Shown in pieces: positions 43,009-53,211 of a stretch of 64,000 nt of DNA (the first letter of the stretch is position 1; each line of letters begins with the position of its first letter). This stretch comes from Winogradskyella eximia (lineage in GTDB: Bacteria; Bacteroidota; Bacteroidia; Flavobacteriales; Flavobacteriaceae). The stretch lies in contig NZ_QRDV01000005.1 of the NCBI RefSeq assembly GCF_003386165.1, positions 62,001 through 126,000 on the forward strand, written 5' to 3'. Below the pieces are notes generated by a model. It saw only the letters and a list, made by a program, of their open reading frames with translations, was not told the origin of the DNA and ran no database searches. The translations under genes and the position numbers were made by a program.

Positions 43009-45606
43009 TTACTTAACCTCTTTAAGTGCATTATCTATTAACGTACGTAAGTGTTGCTTATGAGCCTTACTAGATACATTACCTGTAACTGCTGCCATAT
43101 TTCTAATTTGCTTTAAATTATATAATGCCATTGATTTTGCATTATTGGTATAACGACCATTTTGCTTACCAGTAAGCATATCTATAAGCATATTAGTATA
43201 TGAAATTTGTAAATTTTGTCTAAATGAATTTACATTACTATAAATATCCGCTTTAAAAATGGCTGTATTTAAATCTGTCATAAATGTAGACAAGCTATAT
43301 TTATTTCCATATAACTCACTATCTGTAATTCTCTGTAAGGTATTAGGATGCAAGATATGTCTTAAAACATTTTGCTGATACGTTAAAACTTGTTGATGAA
43401 TTTTTGGATCTTCAGGACCTCTGAAAAAGTTATAACCACGACGCTGCATAGCTAAATCATTATAAAGATCATTCGGTGCACTAAAGGCATCAGGTGAAAA
43501 AGCATATGTTTTTAGCGCATTCATCGCACGTTTTTGATCTTCTAAACTAACAGGTGTATAAGGTTGTGTTCCTCCGTCCTGACCTATCATAGCTCTATCT
43601 ACATAGACACCACCAATAAATCTAGAAATAACACCAACCGCTGTAGCACGCTGGCCACTTAATAAATAATAAGCTCGTCTTAACTCTTGGTATGATTGTC
43701 CATCCTTTGAAAACTTAGACTTTACGTCTTTCATCATACTATCAACTAACTTAATTCTATCAATAGAATAACCAATTTGGTCGTTAGACAAATCACCTAC
43801 CATTACTCTAGGATCAATTGCTTTACCTGGAGCACGCATATCATCTGCATCATTACCAAAAATTAATTGCGGTTCTGTAGACCTATTAAGTAAGCTTACT
43901 TTTTCCCCTTCAGATTTAAAAGGCGTATATCCAAATTGAATGGCCCAAACATCGTAAGGACCAACAGAAGTATCATAATACTGTCCTTGATCTGCTCTAT
44001 TATTTGTTAAATTAATACCAGCATAATCCATTACTGAACCCGTTAAACATTTACCTTCAATAAAATCTTTATCTGCTAATTGTTCCGGTGAGAATAACTG
44101 ACTCGCCTTCATGTTATGATTAAGACCAAGTGTATGTCCTACCTCGTGCATAATTAAAGCTAACATGGCTTCCTTTTTCATGCGAGCCATTTCTAATTCC
44201 GAACCACTTGCAGCTTCAACTACAGCTTGGCCAAACATGGTATTTTCGTGCATTACATGACCAAAAGAACATAACACTTTATTTTTTTGCAAATAATCTG
44301 ATGCATCAAATTCCACATCTGCTTTTGCTAAATCAAATAATTGATCATAGAATACTCTATTTGTAAAATGCACATATTCTAACATAATATCTGCTCCAAT
44401 TATTTCTCCTGTTTTAGGGTTTACAAAACTAGGTCCATAACCTCCAAAAGGCGGATTAGGTGAAGACGTCCAACGTAAAACATTATAATTTATATCACCA
44501 GCATCCCAATCTGCATCATCTGGTTGCAACTTCACAACCATTGCATTTTTAAATCCGGCTTTTTCAAAAGCTTTATTCCATTCTAAAACACCTTGAGTAA
44601 TAGTTTCTCTCCATTCTATAGGCGTAGAATTTTCCATCCACCATGTAATTGGCTTTACAGGCTCAGAAATTGCTGAATTTGGGTCTTTTTTTACTAAATT
44701 CCATCTATGCACCAAATCTTTATATGGTGCCGAATTTGTAGCCGTTTGGTCATTTACTTGCGTTGTAAAATAACCCACTCTTGGATCATCTAAACGAATT
44801 TCATAATCATTCTCTGGCATCGCAATTAAACTGTGAAAAACTTTAATACTAACATTTCTAGCATCTGTTACAGCTTGAGAACCGCCATTTAATACAGAAG
44901 GCTTTGAGTACACATACTCTACCTCTAGATTTGTATTGTCCTCATAGTTTTTAATATTATTAATCTTAGTTTTTGTTTTATCTAAATTACCAAGAGAAAA
45001 AGCCATTGGACTAGCACCAGGAAAACGTGGCGGCTTTACTTGAGAAAACGTCTCCTTTAAAAATAAACCATCTGCTTTAATTAAATATAAGCCCTCCTTT
45101 TTATCATGTGCTTCTATTTTTACAGTTGCCATAATACCTTCACTTAAATTAGCATCTTTAGATTTAGAAATGGCATTATTAGGATCAAAATAGAAAGATG
45201 TATTCTGAGAGACAAATTCAATTTTATCATAGTATTTTTTCACTTTAAAAACCTTAGAACCTCCGTAAGCCCCTCTAAATCGTCCAGCTTCAACAACTCC
45301 GTTTGATACTTGATTAAAATGAATATACTCCTTACCTATCTGCTTCTCACTAACCACCATTTGTAATGTACCTGTAATTGTATCTCGGTACATTGTAAAA
45401 AGCCCATCTATTTTTTTACTAGACTTAGTAAGATCTTTAATTGATTTCTCTTTCGATTTTGGTTTTGGTTTAGGCGCTGCAGCCTCTGTTTTGTCTTTTT
45501 TCTTTTTCTTTTTACGCTGAGCCTCTAGATTTTGAGGCGCTATAAAAGCACAAGTTAGTATTGCGATAGACCATAGTCTAATGACATTTCGTTTTTTGAT
45601 TTTCAT
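43009..45606 (-). CDS. Secreted zinc metalloprotease (metzincin), DUF5117/DUF5118
   Basis: 865 residues. Signal peptide cut after LEAQ (residue 30), a Lys/Pro-rich linker, and DUF5117 (about 60-300). The zinc motif HEVGHTLGLNHN has ligands His487, His491 and His497, with Glu488 as base; the Met-turn is in SVMDYAGINL. Known as the DUF5117 type of zinc-dependent metalloprotease, common in Bacteroidetes and probably periplasmic or exported. The C-terminal 300 residues are helical and conserved in the family. It is separated by 91 bases from the serine hydrolase upstream on the same strand; TTGAGAA-ATAA-TTCTCAA in this gap is a small hairpin. Confidence 0.88.
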   Translation of the reverse strand: MKIKKRNVIRLWSIAILTCAFIAPQNLEAQRKKKKKKDKTEAAAPKPKPKSKEKSIKDLTKSSKKIDGLFTMYRDTITGTLQMVVSEKQIGKEYIHFNQVSNGVVEAGRFRGAYGGSKVFKVKKYYDKIEFVSQNTSFYFDPNNAISKSKDANLSEGIMATVKIEAHDKKEGLYLIKADGLFLKETFSQVKPPRFPGASPMAFSLGNLDKTKTKINNIKNYEDNTNLEVEYVYSKPSVLNGGSQAVTDARNVSIKVFHSLIAMPENDYEIRLDDPRVGYFTTQVNDQTATNSAPYKDLVHRWNLVKKDPNSAISEPVKPITWWMENSTPIEWRETITQGVLEWNKAFEKAGFKNAMVVKLQPDDADWDAGDINYNVLRWTSSPNPPFGGYGPSFVNPKTGEIIGADIMLEYVHFTNRVFYDQLFDLAKADVEFDASDYLQKNKVLCSFGHVMHENTMFGQAVVEAASGSELEMARMKKEAMLALIMHEVGHTLGLNHNMKASQLFSPEQLADKDFIEGKCLTGSVMDYAGINLTNNRADQGQYYDTSVGPYDVWAIQFGYTPFKSEGEKVSLLNRSTEPQLIFGNDADDMRAPGKAIDPRVMVGDLSNDQIGYSIDRIKLVDSMMKDVKSKFSKDGQSYQELRRAYYLLSGQRATAVGVISRFIGGVYVDRAMIGQDGGTQPYTPVSLEDQKRAMNALKTYAFSPDAFSAPNDLYNDLAMQRRGYNFFRGPEDPKIHQQVLTYQQNVLRHILHPNTLQRITDSELYGNKYSLSTFMTDLNTAIFKADIYSNVNSFRQNLQISYTNMLIDMLTGKQNGRYTNNAKSMALYNLKQIRNMAAVTGNVSSKAHKQHLRTLIDNALKEVK

Positions 45607-45697
45607 GATTTATTTTCTGATTAGTTTGAATTTCAACAAGATATAGAATTATTGAGAAATAATTCTCAAAATAAATGTTAAAATCAACGTTTAAAAT

Positions 45698-47065
45698 TTA
45701 CTCGATTTTTGGTGCTGGCATGTTCTGTCCACCTTGATGTAAGGTTAAACCTTGAACTTTTCCTGTTTCATCATTATTAAATGTAATACTAGCTTCAACA
45801 ACTTTTAAAAAGAATTTATTTTCAGCAGAGGGAAAAATTTCAAATTGTGGTTGTCCTGTAGCTTGTAATAAAAGTTGATTATTTTTTCTGGTTATTGTAA
45901 TTATAAACTCTGGTGCCAATTGATATTTACCAATGTAGATATCTAAAGCCTCATTAGAAATTTCTACAACATCAGGAAATTCAGCTTTCTTTGGTAATTC
46001 TAAAGTTACTGGAGCATCTAATAATTTCATACCAACTCCGTCTACGCTCGATACAGAATTGGTTAAAACTACCACTCCTCTATTTGTATCATTTAAGAAT
46101 CCTGTAAAAGCTCTATAACCTCCAGTTCCACCATTATGCCAAGTGATGGTATTTTTATTTCCAAAGTGCCAAGCCAATCCTATATTAAAATTTTTACTAT
46201 CGTCTGTAAAAGCTATTTCATGACTTAACTTCATTGCTCTATTTAACGAAGTGTCACTGGTCTCAATATTGGCTGTTATAAACTTTACCATATCACTCGT
46301 TGTAGAACGTATTGCACCTGCTCCTGCTAAGCTATTTATATCCCAATTACTTACAACCTCTAACTGTTCGTTATGTCCTAATGCTAAATTTGCTTTCATT
46401 ACATCCGTAAAAGCTATACCTGTCATTGTCATTCCTAATGGTTCTGTTATTCTATTTTTAATTAAATCTTCATAAGCTTTCCCTGTATGTAATTCTAGTA
46501 TATGACCTAATAAACCCATTCCTAAATTAGAGTATTCATATTGCGTACCAATTGCTCTTTGAAGCTCATAAGAGGATAAAAAATCATACAGTAAGTCTAC
46601 CGTATAATCAGCAAAAGGATTATTGTAATCGGCTGGTTTAAAATTATCTGGCATTCTTGGTAAACCAGACGTATGTGTAGCTAAATCCTTTAAAGTTATT
46701 TGTTTTCCATTATACTCAGGTATAGTTACCGCTTTAGGCAAATAGTTTGAAATTGGGTCATCCAACTTCATGTTACCTTTTAAAACCTCATCTGCCAATA
46801 AAATAGTTGTGAACACTTTAGAAATCGAACCTATTTCATAAACCGTATTTTCATTAACTGATTTTCCGGATTTAACTTCGGTTATACCATAATTAAAATA
46901 AGAAACTTGTTCTCCTTCAATATAAGCCAATGCAACACTCGGATTAAAACCTTCATCTATTCTCGCTTTTATATGTTCTTTTATCGACTCTGGAATCTCC
47001 GCATTTTGAGCATAACCAAATTGAATAAAAATTAGAATTGCGAATATTGCTGAATTAAATTTCAT
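45698..47065 (-). CDS. Serine hydrolase, beta-lactamase class C / PBP4* type
   Basis: 455 residues. Signal peptide cut near residue 20 (FGYAQ). The active site S-x-x-K is SISK (residues 80-83), the Tyr motif is YSNLG and the third motif HNGGTGG replaces KTG, as in esterase/D-aminopeptidase-like members. The last 95 residues form a separate small beta-barrel domain, also seen in the family. Probably a periplasmic DD-peptidase, esterase or D-amino-acid peptidase; nothing indicates a resistance lactamase. Confidence 0.85.
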   Translation of the reverse strand: MKFNSAIFAILIFIQFGYAQNAEIPESIKEHIKARIDEGFNPSVALAYIEGEQVSYFNYGITEVKSGKSVNENTVYEIGSISKVFTTILLADEVLKGNMKLDDPISNYLPKAVTIPEYNGKQITLKDLATHTSGLPRMPDNFKPADYNNPFADYTVDLLYDFLSSYELQRAIGTQYEYSNLGMGLLGHILELHTGKAYEDLIKNRITEPLGMTMTGIAFTDVMKANLALGHNEQLEVVSNWDINSLAGAGAIRSTTSDMVKFITANIETSDTSLNRAMKLSHEIAFTDDSKNFNIGLAWHFGNKNTITWHNGGTGGYRAFTGFLNDTNRGVVVLTNSVSSVDGVGMKLLDAPVTLELPKKAEFPDVVEISNEALDIYIGKYQLAPEFIITITRKNNQLLLQATGQPQFEIFPSAENKFFLKVVEASITFNNDETGKVQGLTLHQGGQNMPAPKIE

Positions 47066-47260
47066 AGTGTTTTGTAATTAGTGACTTAAGTAGGACGCTC
47101 TTTATTATCATCTGTTACAAATTAAGATTTTATTCCTAATACAAGGAACGTATCGTCTTAAAATACAGAGATTAAAGAAATCACATTTTAACTATATCAT
47201 TTTAGCATAAATATGAAATAATTCATAATCAATAATTCATTTTTTAACTAACTTGCTAGA

Positions 47261-49135
47261 ATGAACACCATTGCAGAACGGATATATGATTTTTTAAAAG
47301 ACTTTCCTCCTTTTAATATGTTAGACAGAAATCAGCTATTCTCTATTTCCGAAGCTGTAGAAGTTGGGTATTTTGAAAAAGACCAAGCTTTATTTAAAAT
47401 TGACCAACCAATAGAGAATCACTTCTATGTGGTTAAAAATGGTGCCATAGGCTTATATACTGACCAAGGAATTATTGTTGATGAATGTGATGAAGGTGAT
47501 ATTTTTGGACTAAGAGCTTTACTTAGAAAAGACAATTATATTTTAGATGCTATTGCCATAGAAGAAAGTATTGTATATTCAATTTCTTCAGAATTATTAG
47601 AGGAATATATTACCACGAATTCTGAAGCCAGTCGGTTTTTAATGACAAGTTTTATTTCTAATACCAAACAATTAGAATCTGATACCTCAACTATAGTTTC
47701 ATCAGAATTTACAAATTTACAATCTGTAGATTATTCTAAAAACCCTGTGACCTGTACTATTGACACCACAATACAATCTGCTGCTCAAACAATGACAGAC
47801 AAACGTATAGGTTCAATAATTATAGAAAAAGACGCTAAACCTATCGGCATTATAACAGATAAAGATTTACGCATAAAAATTGCGACAGGTCGCTTTTCAA
47901 TTTCAGAATCAGTTTCTAAAATTATGTCGTCACCTGTAATTACCTATCCAGAAAGCACCACTGTAGCCGAAGCACAAATTGCGATGCTGAAACATCAAAT
48001 AACCCATTTATGTATTACGGAAGATGGCACAGCTAATTCTAAATTAACAGGCATTTTATCTGAACACGATATTATTGTTTTAAGAGAAAATAGTGCTTCC
48101 TCTTTAGTCAAAGAAATTAAGCGTAGTAAAGACATTCTGCAATTAAGAGAGATTAGAGCGCAGGCAGAAAAATTATTAAAACGGTATTTAGAACAAGATT
48201 TACCAATAGAGTTTGCGGCTAAATTAATCTCAACAATTAACGATGTTATTACTCAAAAAATAATAGACTCAGCGATAATACAACAAGGCACTAATCCTCC
48301 AACAGAATTTGCTTGGTTAGCTATTGGAAGTCAAGGCAGACAAGAGCAATTGTTAATGACAGACCAAGATAATGCTTTAGTTTACGAAGATGTTTCTGAC
48401 GATAAAAAAGAAGCGACTAAAACATATTTTTTAAACTTAGCAAAGCAAATTAATAAAGACCTAGAAACGGTTGGGTTTGAATTATGTCCGGCAGATATGA
48501 TGGGAAGCAATCCTAAATGGTGTTTATCGGTTTCAGAATGGAATCTTCAGTTTAACAGATGGATAACAATGCCAGACCAAGACAACTTAATGCTCTGTAC
48601 TATTTTCTTCGATTATGAACATGTTTATGGCAGTAAAACGCTTATTGAGAAACTGTCTCAAAGTATTTTTAAAAGTATTGAAAACCATGATATATTTTTA
48701 ACCTACTTAGGACGAAACGCATTGCAAAACCCACCACCTTTAAGTTTCTTTAGACAGTTTTTAGTTGAAGAAAGTGGTGAGCATAAAAATCAATTCGATA
48801 TTAAAGCGCGCTCCATGATGCCTTTGGTAGATGCTGCACGATTACTTATTCTATCGCACAACATTAAATCAATAAACAATACTGTAGAACGTTTTAAAAA
48901 ATTAGTAGAATTAGAACCTCAGAACAAAGACATTTATTTATTCTGCATAGAGGCGTACAAAGACTTGCTGTGGTTTAGAACCGAACAAGGTTTGCATAAT
49001 TCTGATTCTGGAAGATTCATTGATGTACAATCGCTAAGTAAACTAAATAGATTAAAACTTAAACGCAGCTTTAAGGCTGTAAAACTTGTACAAGAACTTA
49101 TTCAAACCCGATTTAAACTTTCTCAATTAATGTAA
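47261..49135 (+). CDS. cNMP-binding / CBS pair / DUF294 nucleotidyltransferase-like regulator
   Basis: 624 residues with four modules: cyclic-nucleotide-type domain (about 10-125), two CBS motifs (about 155-280), a DUF294 nucleotidyltransferase-like domain with GSQGRQEQ (356-363) and TDQDN (367-371), and DUF294_C (about 480-620). The GS-x-GR and D-x-D pattern of nucleotidyltransferases is kept. In proteobacteria such genes sit beside acs, actP and a DnaQ-like exonuclease, and here the same exonuclease follows one base later. It is likely a cytosolic regulator of acetate use that senses adenine nucleotides via CBS; its reaction is unknown. Confidence 0.88.
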   Translation: MNTIAERIYDFLKDFPPFNMLDRNQLFSISEAVEVGYFEKDQALFKIDQPIENHFYVVKNGAIGLYTDQGIIVDECDEGDIFGLRALLRKDNYILDAIAIEESIVYSISSELLEEYITTNSEASRFLMTSFISNTKQLESDTSTIVSSEFTNLQSVDYSKNPVTCTIDTTIQSAAQTMTDKRIGSIIIEKDAKPIGIITDKDLRIKIATGRFSISESVSKIMSSPVITYPESTTVAEAQIAMLKHQITHLCITEDGTANSKLTGILSEHDIIVLRENSASSLVKEIKRSKDILQLREIRAQAEKLLKRYLEQDLPIEFAAKLISTINDVITQKIIDSAIIQQGTNPPTEFAWLAIGSQGRQEQLLMTDQDNALVYEDVSDDKKEATKTYFLNLAKQINKDLETVGFELCPADMMGSNPKWCLSVSEWNLQFNRWITMPDQDNLMLCTIFFDYEHVYGSKTLIEKLSQSIFKSIENHDIFLTYLGRNALQNPPPLSFFRQFLVEESGEHKNQFDIKARSMMPLVDAARLLILSHNIKSINNTVERFKKLVELEPQNKDIYLFCIEAYKDLLWFRTEQGLHNSDSGRFIDVQSLSKLNRLKLKRSFKAVKLVQELIQTRFKLSQLM

Positions 49136-49136
49136 C

Positions 49137-49799
49137 ATGAATTGGTTTAAACGAAAAACGTATCCTGAATTTTGGCAGAATTATGTGGCGAATTTTAAAG
49201 AGAGTAAACACCATAAATTAAAAGATATTCGGTTTATTGTATTTGATACTGAAACCACAGGTCTCAACACAAAAGAAGACCGTATTTTATCTATTGGTTG
49301 CGTTGGCATTGAAAATTTTAAAATTAAAATTGCTGACCAATTAGAGTGTTACGTGATGCAAGAGCATTTTAATGCAGATACGGTAAAAATTCATGGTTTA
49401 CTAAAAGAAGGAACGTTGTCTAAACTTGAAGAAGAGGAAGCAATTATTCAATTTTTAGATTTTGTAAAGAACGCTGTTTTAGTGGCTCATCATGCTGCTT
49501 TTGATGTTACTATGATTAATAATGCTTTAAAACGAATGCAACTGCCTAAACTTAAAAACAAAGTATTAGACACAGGACATCTATTTCAAAAAACAAAATT
49601 AGATACCACTAAAGAACATTTTGGTTTAGATGAACTTTCAAAACGATTCAACATTCCGTTACACGACAGACACACAGCTTCTGGTGACGCCTATATCACA
49701 GCTGTTTTATTTTTAAAACTACTTGCTATTTTAAATAAAAATGATGATTTAACTTTAAAGGACTTGTTGCGCTCTCACAAAAGAATTGGCTTGTTATAA
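49137..49799 (+). CDS. DnaQ-like 3'-5' exonuclease (DEDDh)
   Basis: 220 residues. Exo I FDTETTGLN (Asp37, Glu39), Exo II AHHAAFDVTM, Exo III HDRHTASGDAYIT with the DEDDh His and Asp. It resembles the epsilon subunit of DNA polymerase III but lacks the polymerase-binding tail, so it acts on its own or with the DUF294 protein. It is co-transcribed with that gene (start one base after its stop). The same pair is often found near acs in other bacteria; the link to acetate is unexplained. Confidence 0.88.
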   Translation: MNWFKRKTYPEFWQNYVANFKESKHHKLKDIRFIVFDTETTGLNTKEDRILSIGCVGIENFKIKIADQLECYVMQEHFNADTVKIHGLLKEGTLSKLEEEEAIIQFLDFVKNAVLVAHHAAFDVTMINNALKRMQLPKLKNKVLDTGHLFQKTKLDTTKEHFGLDELSKRFNIPLHDRHTASGDAYITAVLFLKLLAILNKNDDLTLKDLLRSHKRIGLL

Positions 49800-49830
49800 A
49801 AAAAGACACACTCCATAAAGAGTGTGCCTT
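49799..49830 (-). terminator. Terminator of the aceB-aceA operon
   Basis: Read on the minus strand: GGCACACTC / GAGTGTGTC with a 6-base loop followed by seven T. It lies 45 bases after the aceA stop and abuts the exonuclease stop codon on the other strand. Confidence 0.88.
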
Positions 49831-49874
49831 GACCTAACTAATTTAAAATAAATAATTCAGATTTATTTTACCGT

Positions 49875-51506
49875 TTAAGCAACAATGCTTAGTTTTTTAT
49901 TTGCTTTTGATTTGTTAGAATCTGAGCCAAACTGATTAGACGTATTATTTTCTCCTCCTGCTTTTAGAGCTTTTTCACCTGCAAAGAATGTTTTATGGTC
50001 ATCACCTAAATCAGAACCTGCCATTCTTTGATGTTTTACACAAGACACATTTTTTCTAATCTCTTGTCGTTGCACACCTTTTACATAAGCCAACATACCT
50101 TCTTCTCCAAAATAACCTTCGGTTAAATCATTCATATGTAACGCTGTTGTATGATAGGTTGGTAATGTAATTAAGTGATGAAAAATACCAGCTTCTCTCG
50201 CGCCATCCATCTGAAAGGTCTTAATTTTCTCATCTGCTCTATGGCATAATTCTGAATGGTCATATTGCGCATCCATTAAATTATTTCTATCATAAGCCGT
50301 CATGTTTTCACCCTCAGCAAGCATTTCATCAAATACTTGATTACGGAAATTCAAGGTCCAGTTGAATGATGGTGAATTATTGTAAACCAATTTAGCATTT
50401 GGTACCACTTCTCTAATTCTGTTTACCATGTGTGCAATTTGCTTCACGTTTGGTGTTGGTGTTTCAATCCATAATAAATCTGCTCCATTTTGTAAGCTGG
50501 TAACACAATCTAAAACTACACGGTCAATATTAGAACCATCTTTAAACTTATACAACCCATTAGCTAATCTTATAGGACGTACTAATTTACCATCGCGCTT
50601 TAATAAAACATCGTCTTGTTTTGCATCTTCAATCGCTACTTCTTCTGCATCTACAAAAGCTAAGTACTGAGATGCTAAATCACCTGGTTCTTGGCTTACA
50701 GGTAACTTCTGAGTTAAGCCTGCTCCTTCAGAATCTGTTCTGGCTACTATAATTCCGTCATCAACACCTAATTCTATAAACGCATAACGCACTGCATTTA
50801 ATTTAGCTACAAAATCTTCGTGAGGAACCGTTACTTTTCCGTCTTGATGTCCACATTGTTTAGCATCAGACACCTGATTTTCAATCTGAATAGCACAAGC
50901 ACCTGCTTGAATCATCTTTTTAGCCAATAAATACGTTGCCTCCTCATTACCAAAACCAGCATCAATATCTGCGATGATTGGAACGATATGCGTTTCGAAA
51001 TTATCTATTTCATTTTGAACATCTTCTCCATTTTCTAATCTTCGGAATAAATCATTTAGTTCTATCGCATCTGCTTGACGTAAGAAATCATAAATTTCTG
51101 CAATAAGTCCAGGAACAGCCGTTTTCTCATGCATTGACTGGTCTGGTAATGGTCCAAATTCTGAACGTAATGCTGCAACCATCCAACCAGAAAGGTATAA
51201 ATAACGTTTACTTGTTGTTTTGTGGTGTTTTTTCACTGCAATCATTTTTTGCTGCGCCACAAAACCATGCCAGCAACCTAAAGATTGTGTGTAATTTGAT
51301 GAATCTGCATCATAAGCTGCCATATCTTCTCTCATTATAGCAGCTGTATATTTTGCAATATCTAAACCAGTTCTAAATTGATTTTGAGCTACCATTCTGG
51401 CAGCACTTTCAGGATTAATAGCATTCCAAGTTTGTCCGTACTTTGCTTTAAGGTCTTTTACGGTTTGTAATGCAGAACGATAGTTACTTTGTCCTAAATT
51501 TTTCAT
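49875..51506 (-). CDS. aceA: Isocitrate lyase
   Basis: 543 residues, the longer isocitrate lyase type also found in Pseudomonas. Catalytic block KQCGHQDGKVTVPHEDF with the essential Cys; PIIADIDAGFGNEEATYLLA; NSPSFNWTLNF. It splits isocitrate to succinate and glyoxylate, the first step of the glyoxylate shunt, in the cytoplasm. It is the second gene of a two-gene operon with aceB and 84 bases downstream of it; a hairpin between them may set the relative levels. The adjacent RamB-like regulator and acs fit growth on acetate or fatty acids. Confidence 0.97.
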   Translation of the reverse strand: MKNLGQSNYRSALQTVKDLKAKYGQTWNAINPESAARMVAQNQFRTGLDIAKYTAAIMREDMAAYDADSSNYTQSLGCWHGFVAQQKMIAVKKHHKTTSKRYLYLSGWMVAALRSEFGPLPDQSMHEKTAVPGLIAEIYDFLRQADAIELNDLFRRLENGEDVQNEIDNFETHIVPIIADIDAGFGNEEATYLLAKKMIQAGACAIQIENQVSDAKQCGHQDGKVTVPHEDFVAKLNAVRYAFIELGVDDGIIVARTDSEGAGLTQKLPVSQEPGDLASQYLAFVDAEEVAIEDAKQDDVLLKRDGKLVRPIRLANGLYKFKDGSNIDRVVLDCVTSLQNGADLLWIETPTPNVKQIAHMVNRIREVVPNAKLVYNNSPSFNWTLNFRNQVFDEMLAEGENMTAYDRNNLMDAQYDHSELCHRADEKIKTFQMDGAREAGIFHHLITLPTYHTTALHMNDLTEGYFGEEGMLAYVKGVQRQEIRKNVSCVKHQRMAGSDLGDDHKTFFAGEKALKAGGENNTSNQFGSDSNKSKANKKLSIVA

Positions 51507-51552
51507 AATTTTGTTTTTGATTATTAAGGTTATTCCAAATTTTGATAATTAG

Positions 51553-51583
51553 GTCTCGTAATCTATTCCAGTAGTTACGAGAC
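51553..51583 (-). promoter_or_regulatory. Intercistronic hairpin between aceB and aceA
   Basis: GTCTCGTAA / TTACGAGAC with a 13-base loop, just after the aceB stop. On the minus-strand transcript no T-run follows, so it is not a simple terminator for aceB; it may protect or process the mRNA. Read on the plus strand it is followed by nine bases that are mostly T. Confidence 0.55.
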
Positions 51584-51590
51584 ATTTTTT

Positions 51591-53189
51591 TTATATTAAT
51601 TGATATGCTGAAAGTGTTAAAAACTCTTCGAATTCTTCTTGAGTTACCAATCGCTTAAAAAGTGCAATCGCTTCAGAAAATTTGGTGTTTTTTATTTTTC
51701 CTTCACCTACTTCTCTTATTATTTTTTCGACTTCATCATCAAACAATTCATCGAATAAAGCTTTATTGAAGATTCTTCCATCTTCTAACAACACTTCGTT
51801 TTTTAACCATTGCCAAACTTGTGTTCTCGATATTTCTGCTGTTGCAGCATCTTCCATTAAGTTATAAAGTGCTACTGCACCATGACCTCTTAACCAAGCT
51901 TCGAGATATAGAATACCAACATTTATATTTTTTCTTACACCAGCTTCTGTAATAGTTCCTTTAGGTATTTCTACTAAATCTGCTTCAGTGACAACAACGT
52001 CTTCACGCGTGTTAAAAATTTGATTTGGTGTTGGCATATATTTATCAAATTCCTGCATTGCAACCTCTACTAAAGCAGGATGCGCCACCCAAGTACCATC
52101 ATGTCCATTTTTGGCTTCACGTTCTTTATCTACTCTTACTTTTTCGAGCGCGGCTTTATTAGCTTCAGGATTATTTTTAATAGGAATTTGTGCTGCCATT
52201 CCACCCATTGCGTGGATTCCTCTTTTGTGACATCTCTGAATTACTAAATTAGAATAAGCAGCCATAAATGGTGTTTCCATAGTCACTTGGTCTCTATTCG
52301 GTACCACGAAACCTTCATGATTTCTAAACTTTTTGATGTATGAAAAAATGTAATCCCAACGTCCGCAGTTTAAACCTACAATATGGTCTTTAAGCTCATA
52401 GATATATTCGTCTAATTGAAAACTTGCCGTAATAGTTTCAACTAACAAGGTTGCCTTAAAAGTTCCGTTTGGAATTTGCAAATAATTTTGAGCAAACTCA
52501 AAAACATCGTTCCACCAACGCGCTTCTAAATAGTGTTCTAATTTTGGTAGATAGAAATAAGGTGCTGAATTGTTTTCCATTAAGGCTACAGAGTTATGAA
52601 AAACATATAGTCCAAAATCGAACAAGCTACCAGACATTTCTTCGCCATTTACTAATATATGACGCTCATTTAAATGCAAACCTCTTGGTCTTACAATAAG
52701 TACAGCGGTTTCATCATTAAGTTTATAATGCTTTCCTCTTGAATTATCAACTAACTCAATGGTTTTTAAATTAGCATCAATTAAGTTTTGTTGCCCTTCT
52801 AAAGTGTTCTTCCAACTCGGTGCATTGCTATCTTCAAAATCTGCCATAAATGTTTTGGCACCAGAATTTAAGGCATTGATGACCATTTTGCGATCCACAG
52901 GACCTGTAATCTCTACGCGACGATCTAATAAATCGTCAGGAATAGCAGCTGCTGTCCAATCAGATTCTCTTATAGATTTTGTTTCAACAGGAAAAGATGG
53001 AAAACCACCTTTATCGAAGTCGAGTTGTTGCTGCTCTCTTCTTTCTAATAAAGACAAACGAGAAGCATTAAATTTTTCTTGCAATACTGTAAGAAACTCT
53101 AGAGCGTCTTCAGTTAAAAGATCTGGATAGAAATTAGTCACCTCTGGTGCGAATTTCATTTTTTGTTGTGTTGTTACTGAAATTTCCAT
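51591..53189 (-). CDS. aceB: Malate synthase A
   Basis: 532 residues. Family blocks: DFEDSNAPSWKNTLEGQ, GRWDYIFSYIKKF, RGIHAMGGMAAQIPIKN, NGHDGTWVAHPALV and YLEAWLRGHGAVALYNLMED. It condenses glyoxylate with acetyl-CoA to malate, closing the glyoxylate shunt. It is the first gene of the aceB-aceA operon, transcribed from a promoter at 53212-53243 whose -33 element overlaps a palindrome, next to the divergent regulator. There is no signal, so it is cytosolic. Confidence 0.97.
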   Translation of the reverse strand: MEISVTTQQKMKFAPEVTNFYPDLLTEDALEFLTVLQEKFNASRLSLLERREQQQLDFDKGGFPSFPVETKSIRESDWTAAAIPDDLLDRRVEITGPVDRKMVINALNSGAKTFMADFEDSNAPSWKNTLEGQQNLIDANLKTIELVDNSRGKHYKLNDETAVLIVRPRGLHLNERHILVNGEEMSGSLFDFGLYVFHNSVALMENNSAPYFYLPKLEHYLEARWWNDVFEFAQNYLQIPNGTFKATLLVETITASFQLDEYIYELKDHIVGLNCGRWDYIFSYIKKFRNHEGFVVPNRDQVTMETPFMAAYSNLVIQRCHKRGIHAMGGMAAQIPIKNNPEANKAALEKVRVDKEREAKNGHDGTWVAHPALVEVAMQEFDKYMPTPNQIFNTREDVVVTEADLVEIPKGTITEAGVRKNINVGILYLEAWLRGHGAVALYNLMEDAATAEISRTQVWQWLKNEVLLEDGRIFNKALFDELFDDEVEKIIREVGEGKIKNTKFSEAIALFKRLVTQEEFEEFLTLSAYQLI

Positions 53190-53211
53190 GCTGTAGTTTT
53201 ATTTGATGAAG

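Noticed and set aside
45652..45669. TTGAGAA-ATAA-TTCTCAA between the serine hydrolase and metalloprotease genes as an operator
   Set aside because: Short AT-rich palindromes are common at this base composition and nothing else supports a regulatory role; noted only in the gene entry.
49799..49830. Terminator hairpin as part of the exonuclease gene's own regulation
   Set aside because: On the plus strand the T-run is short (CCTTG follows); on the minus strand there are seven T, so it belongs to aceA.
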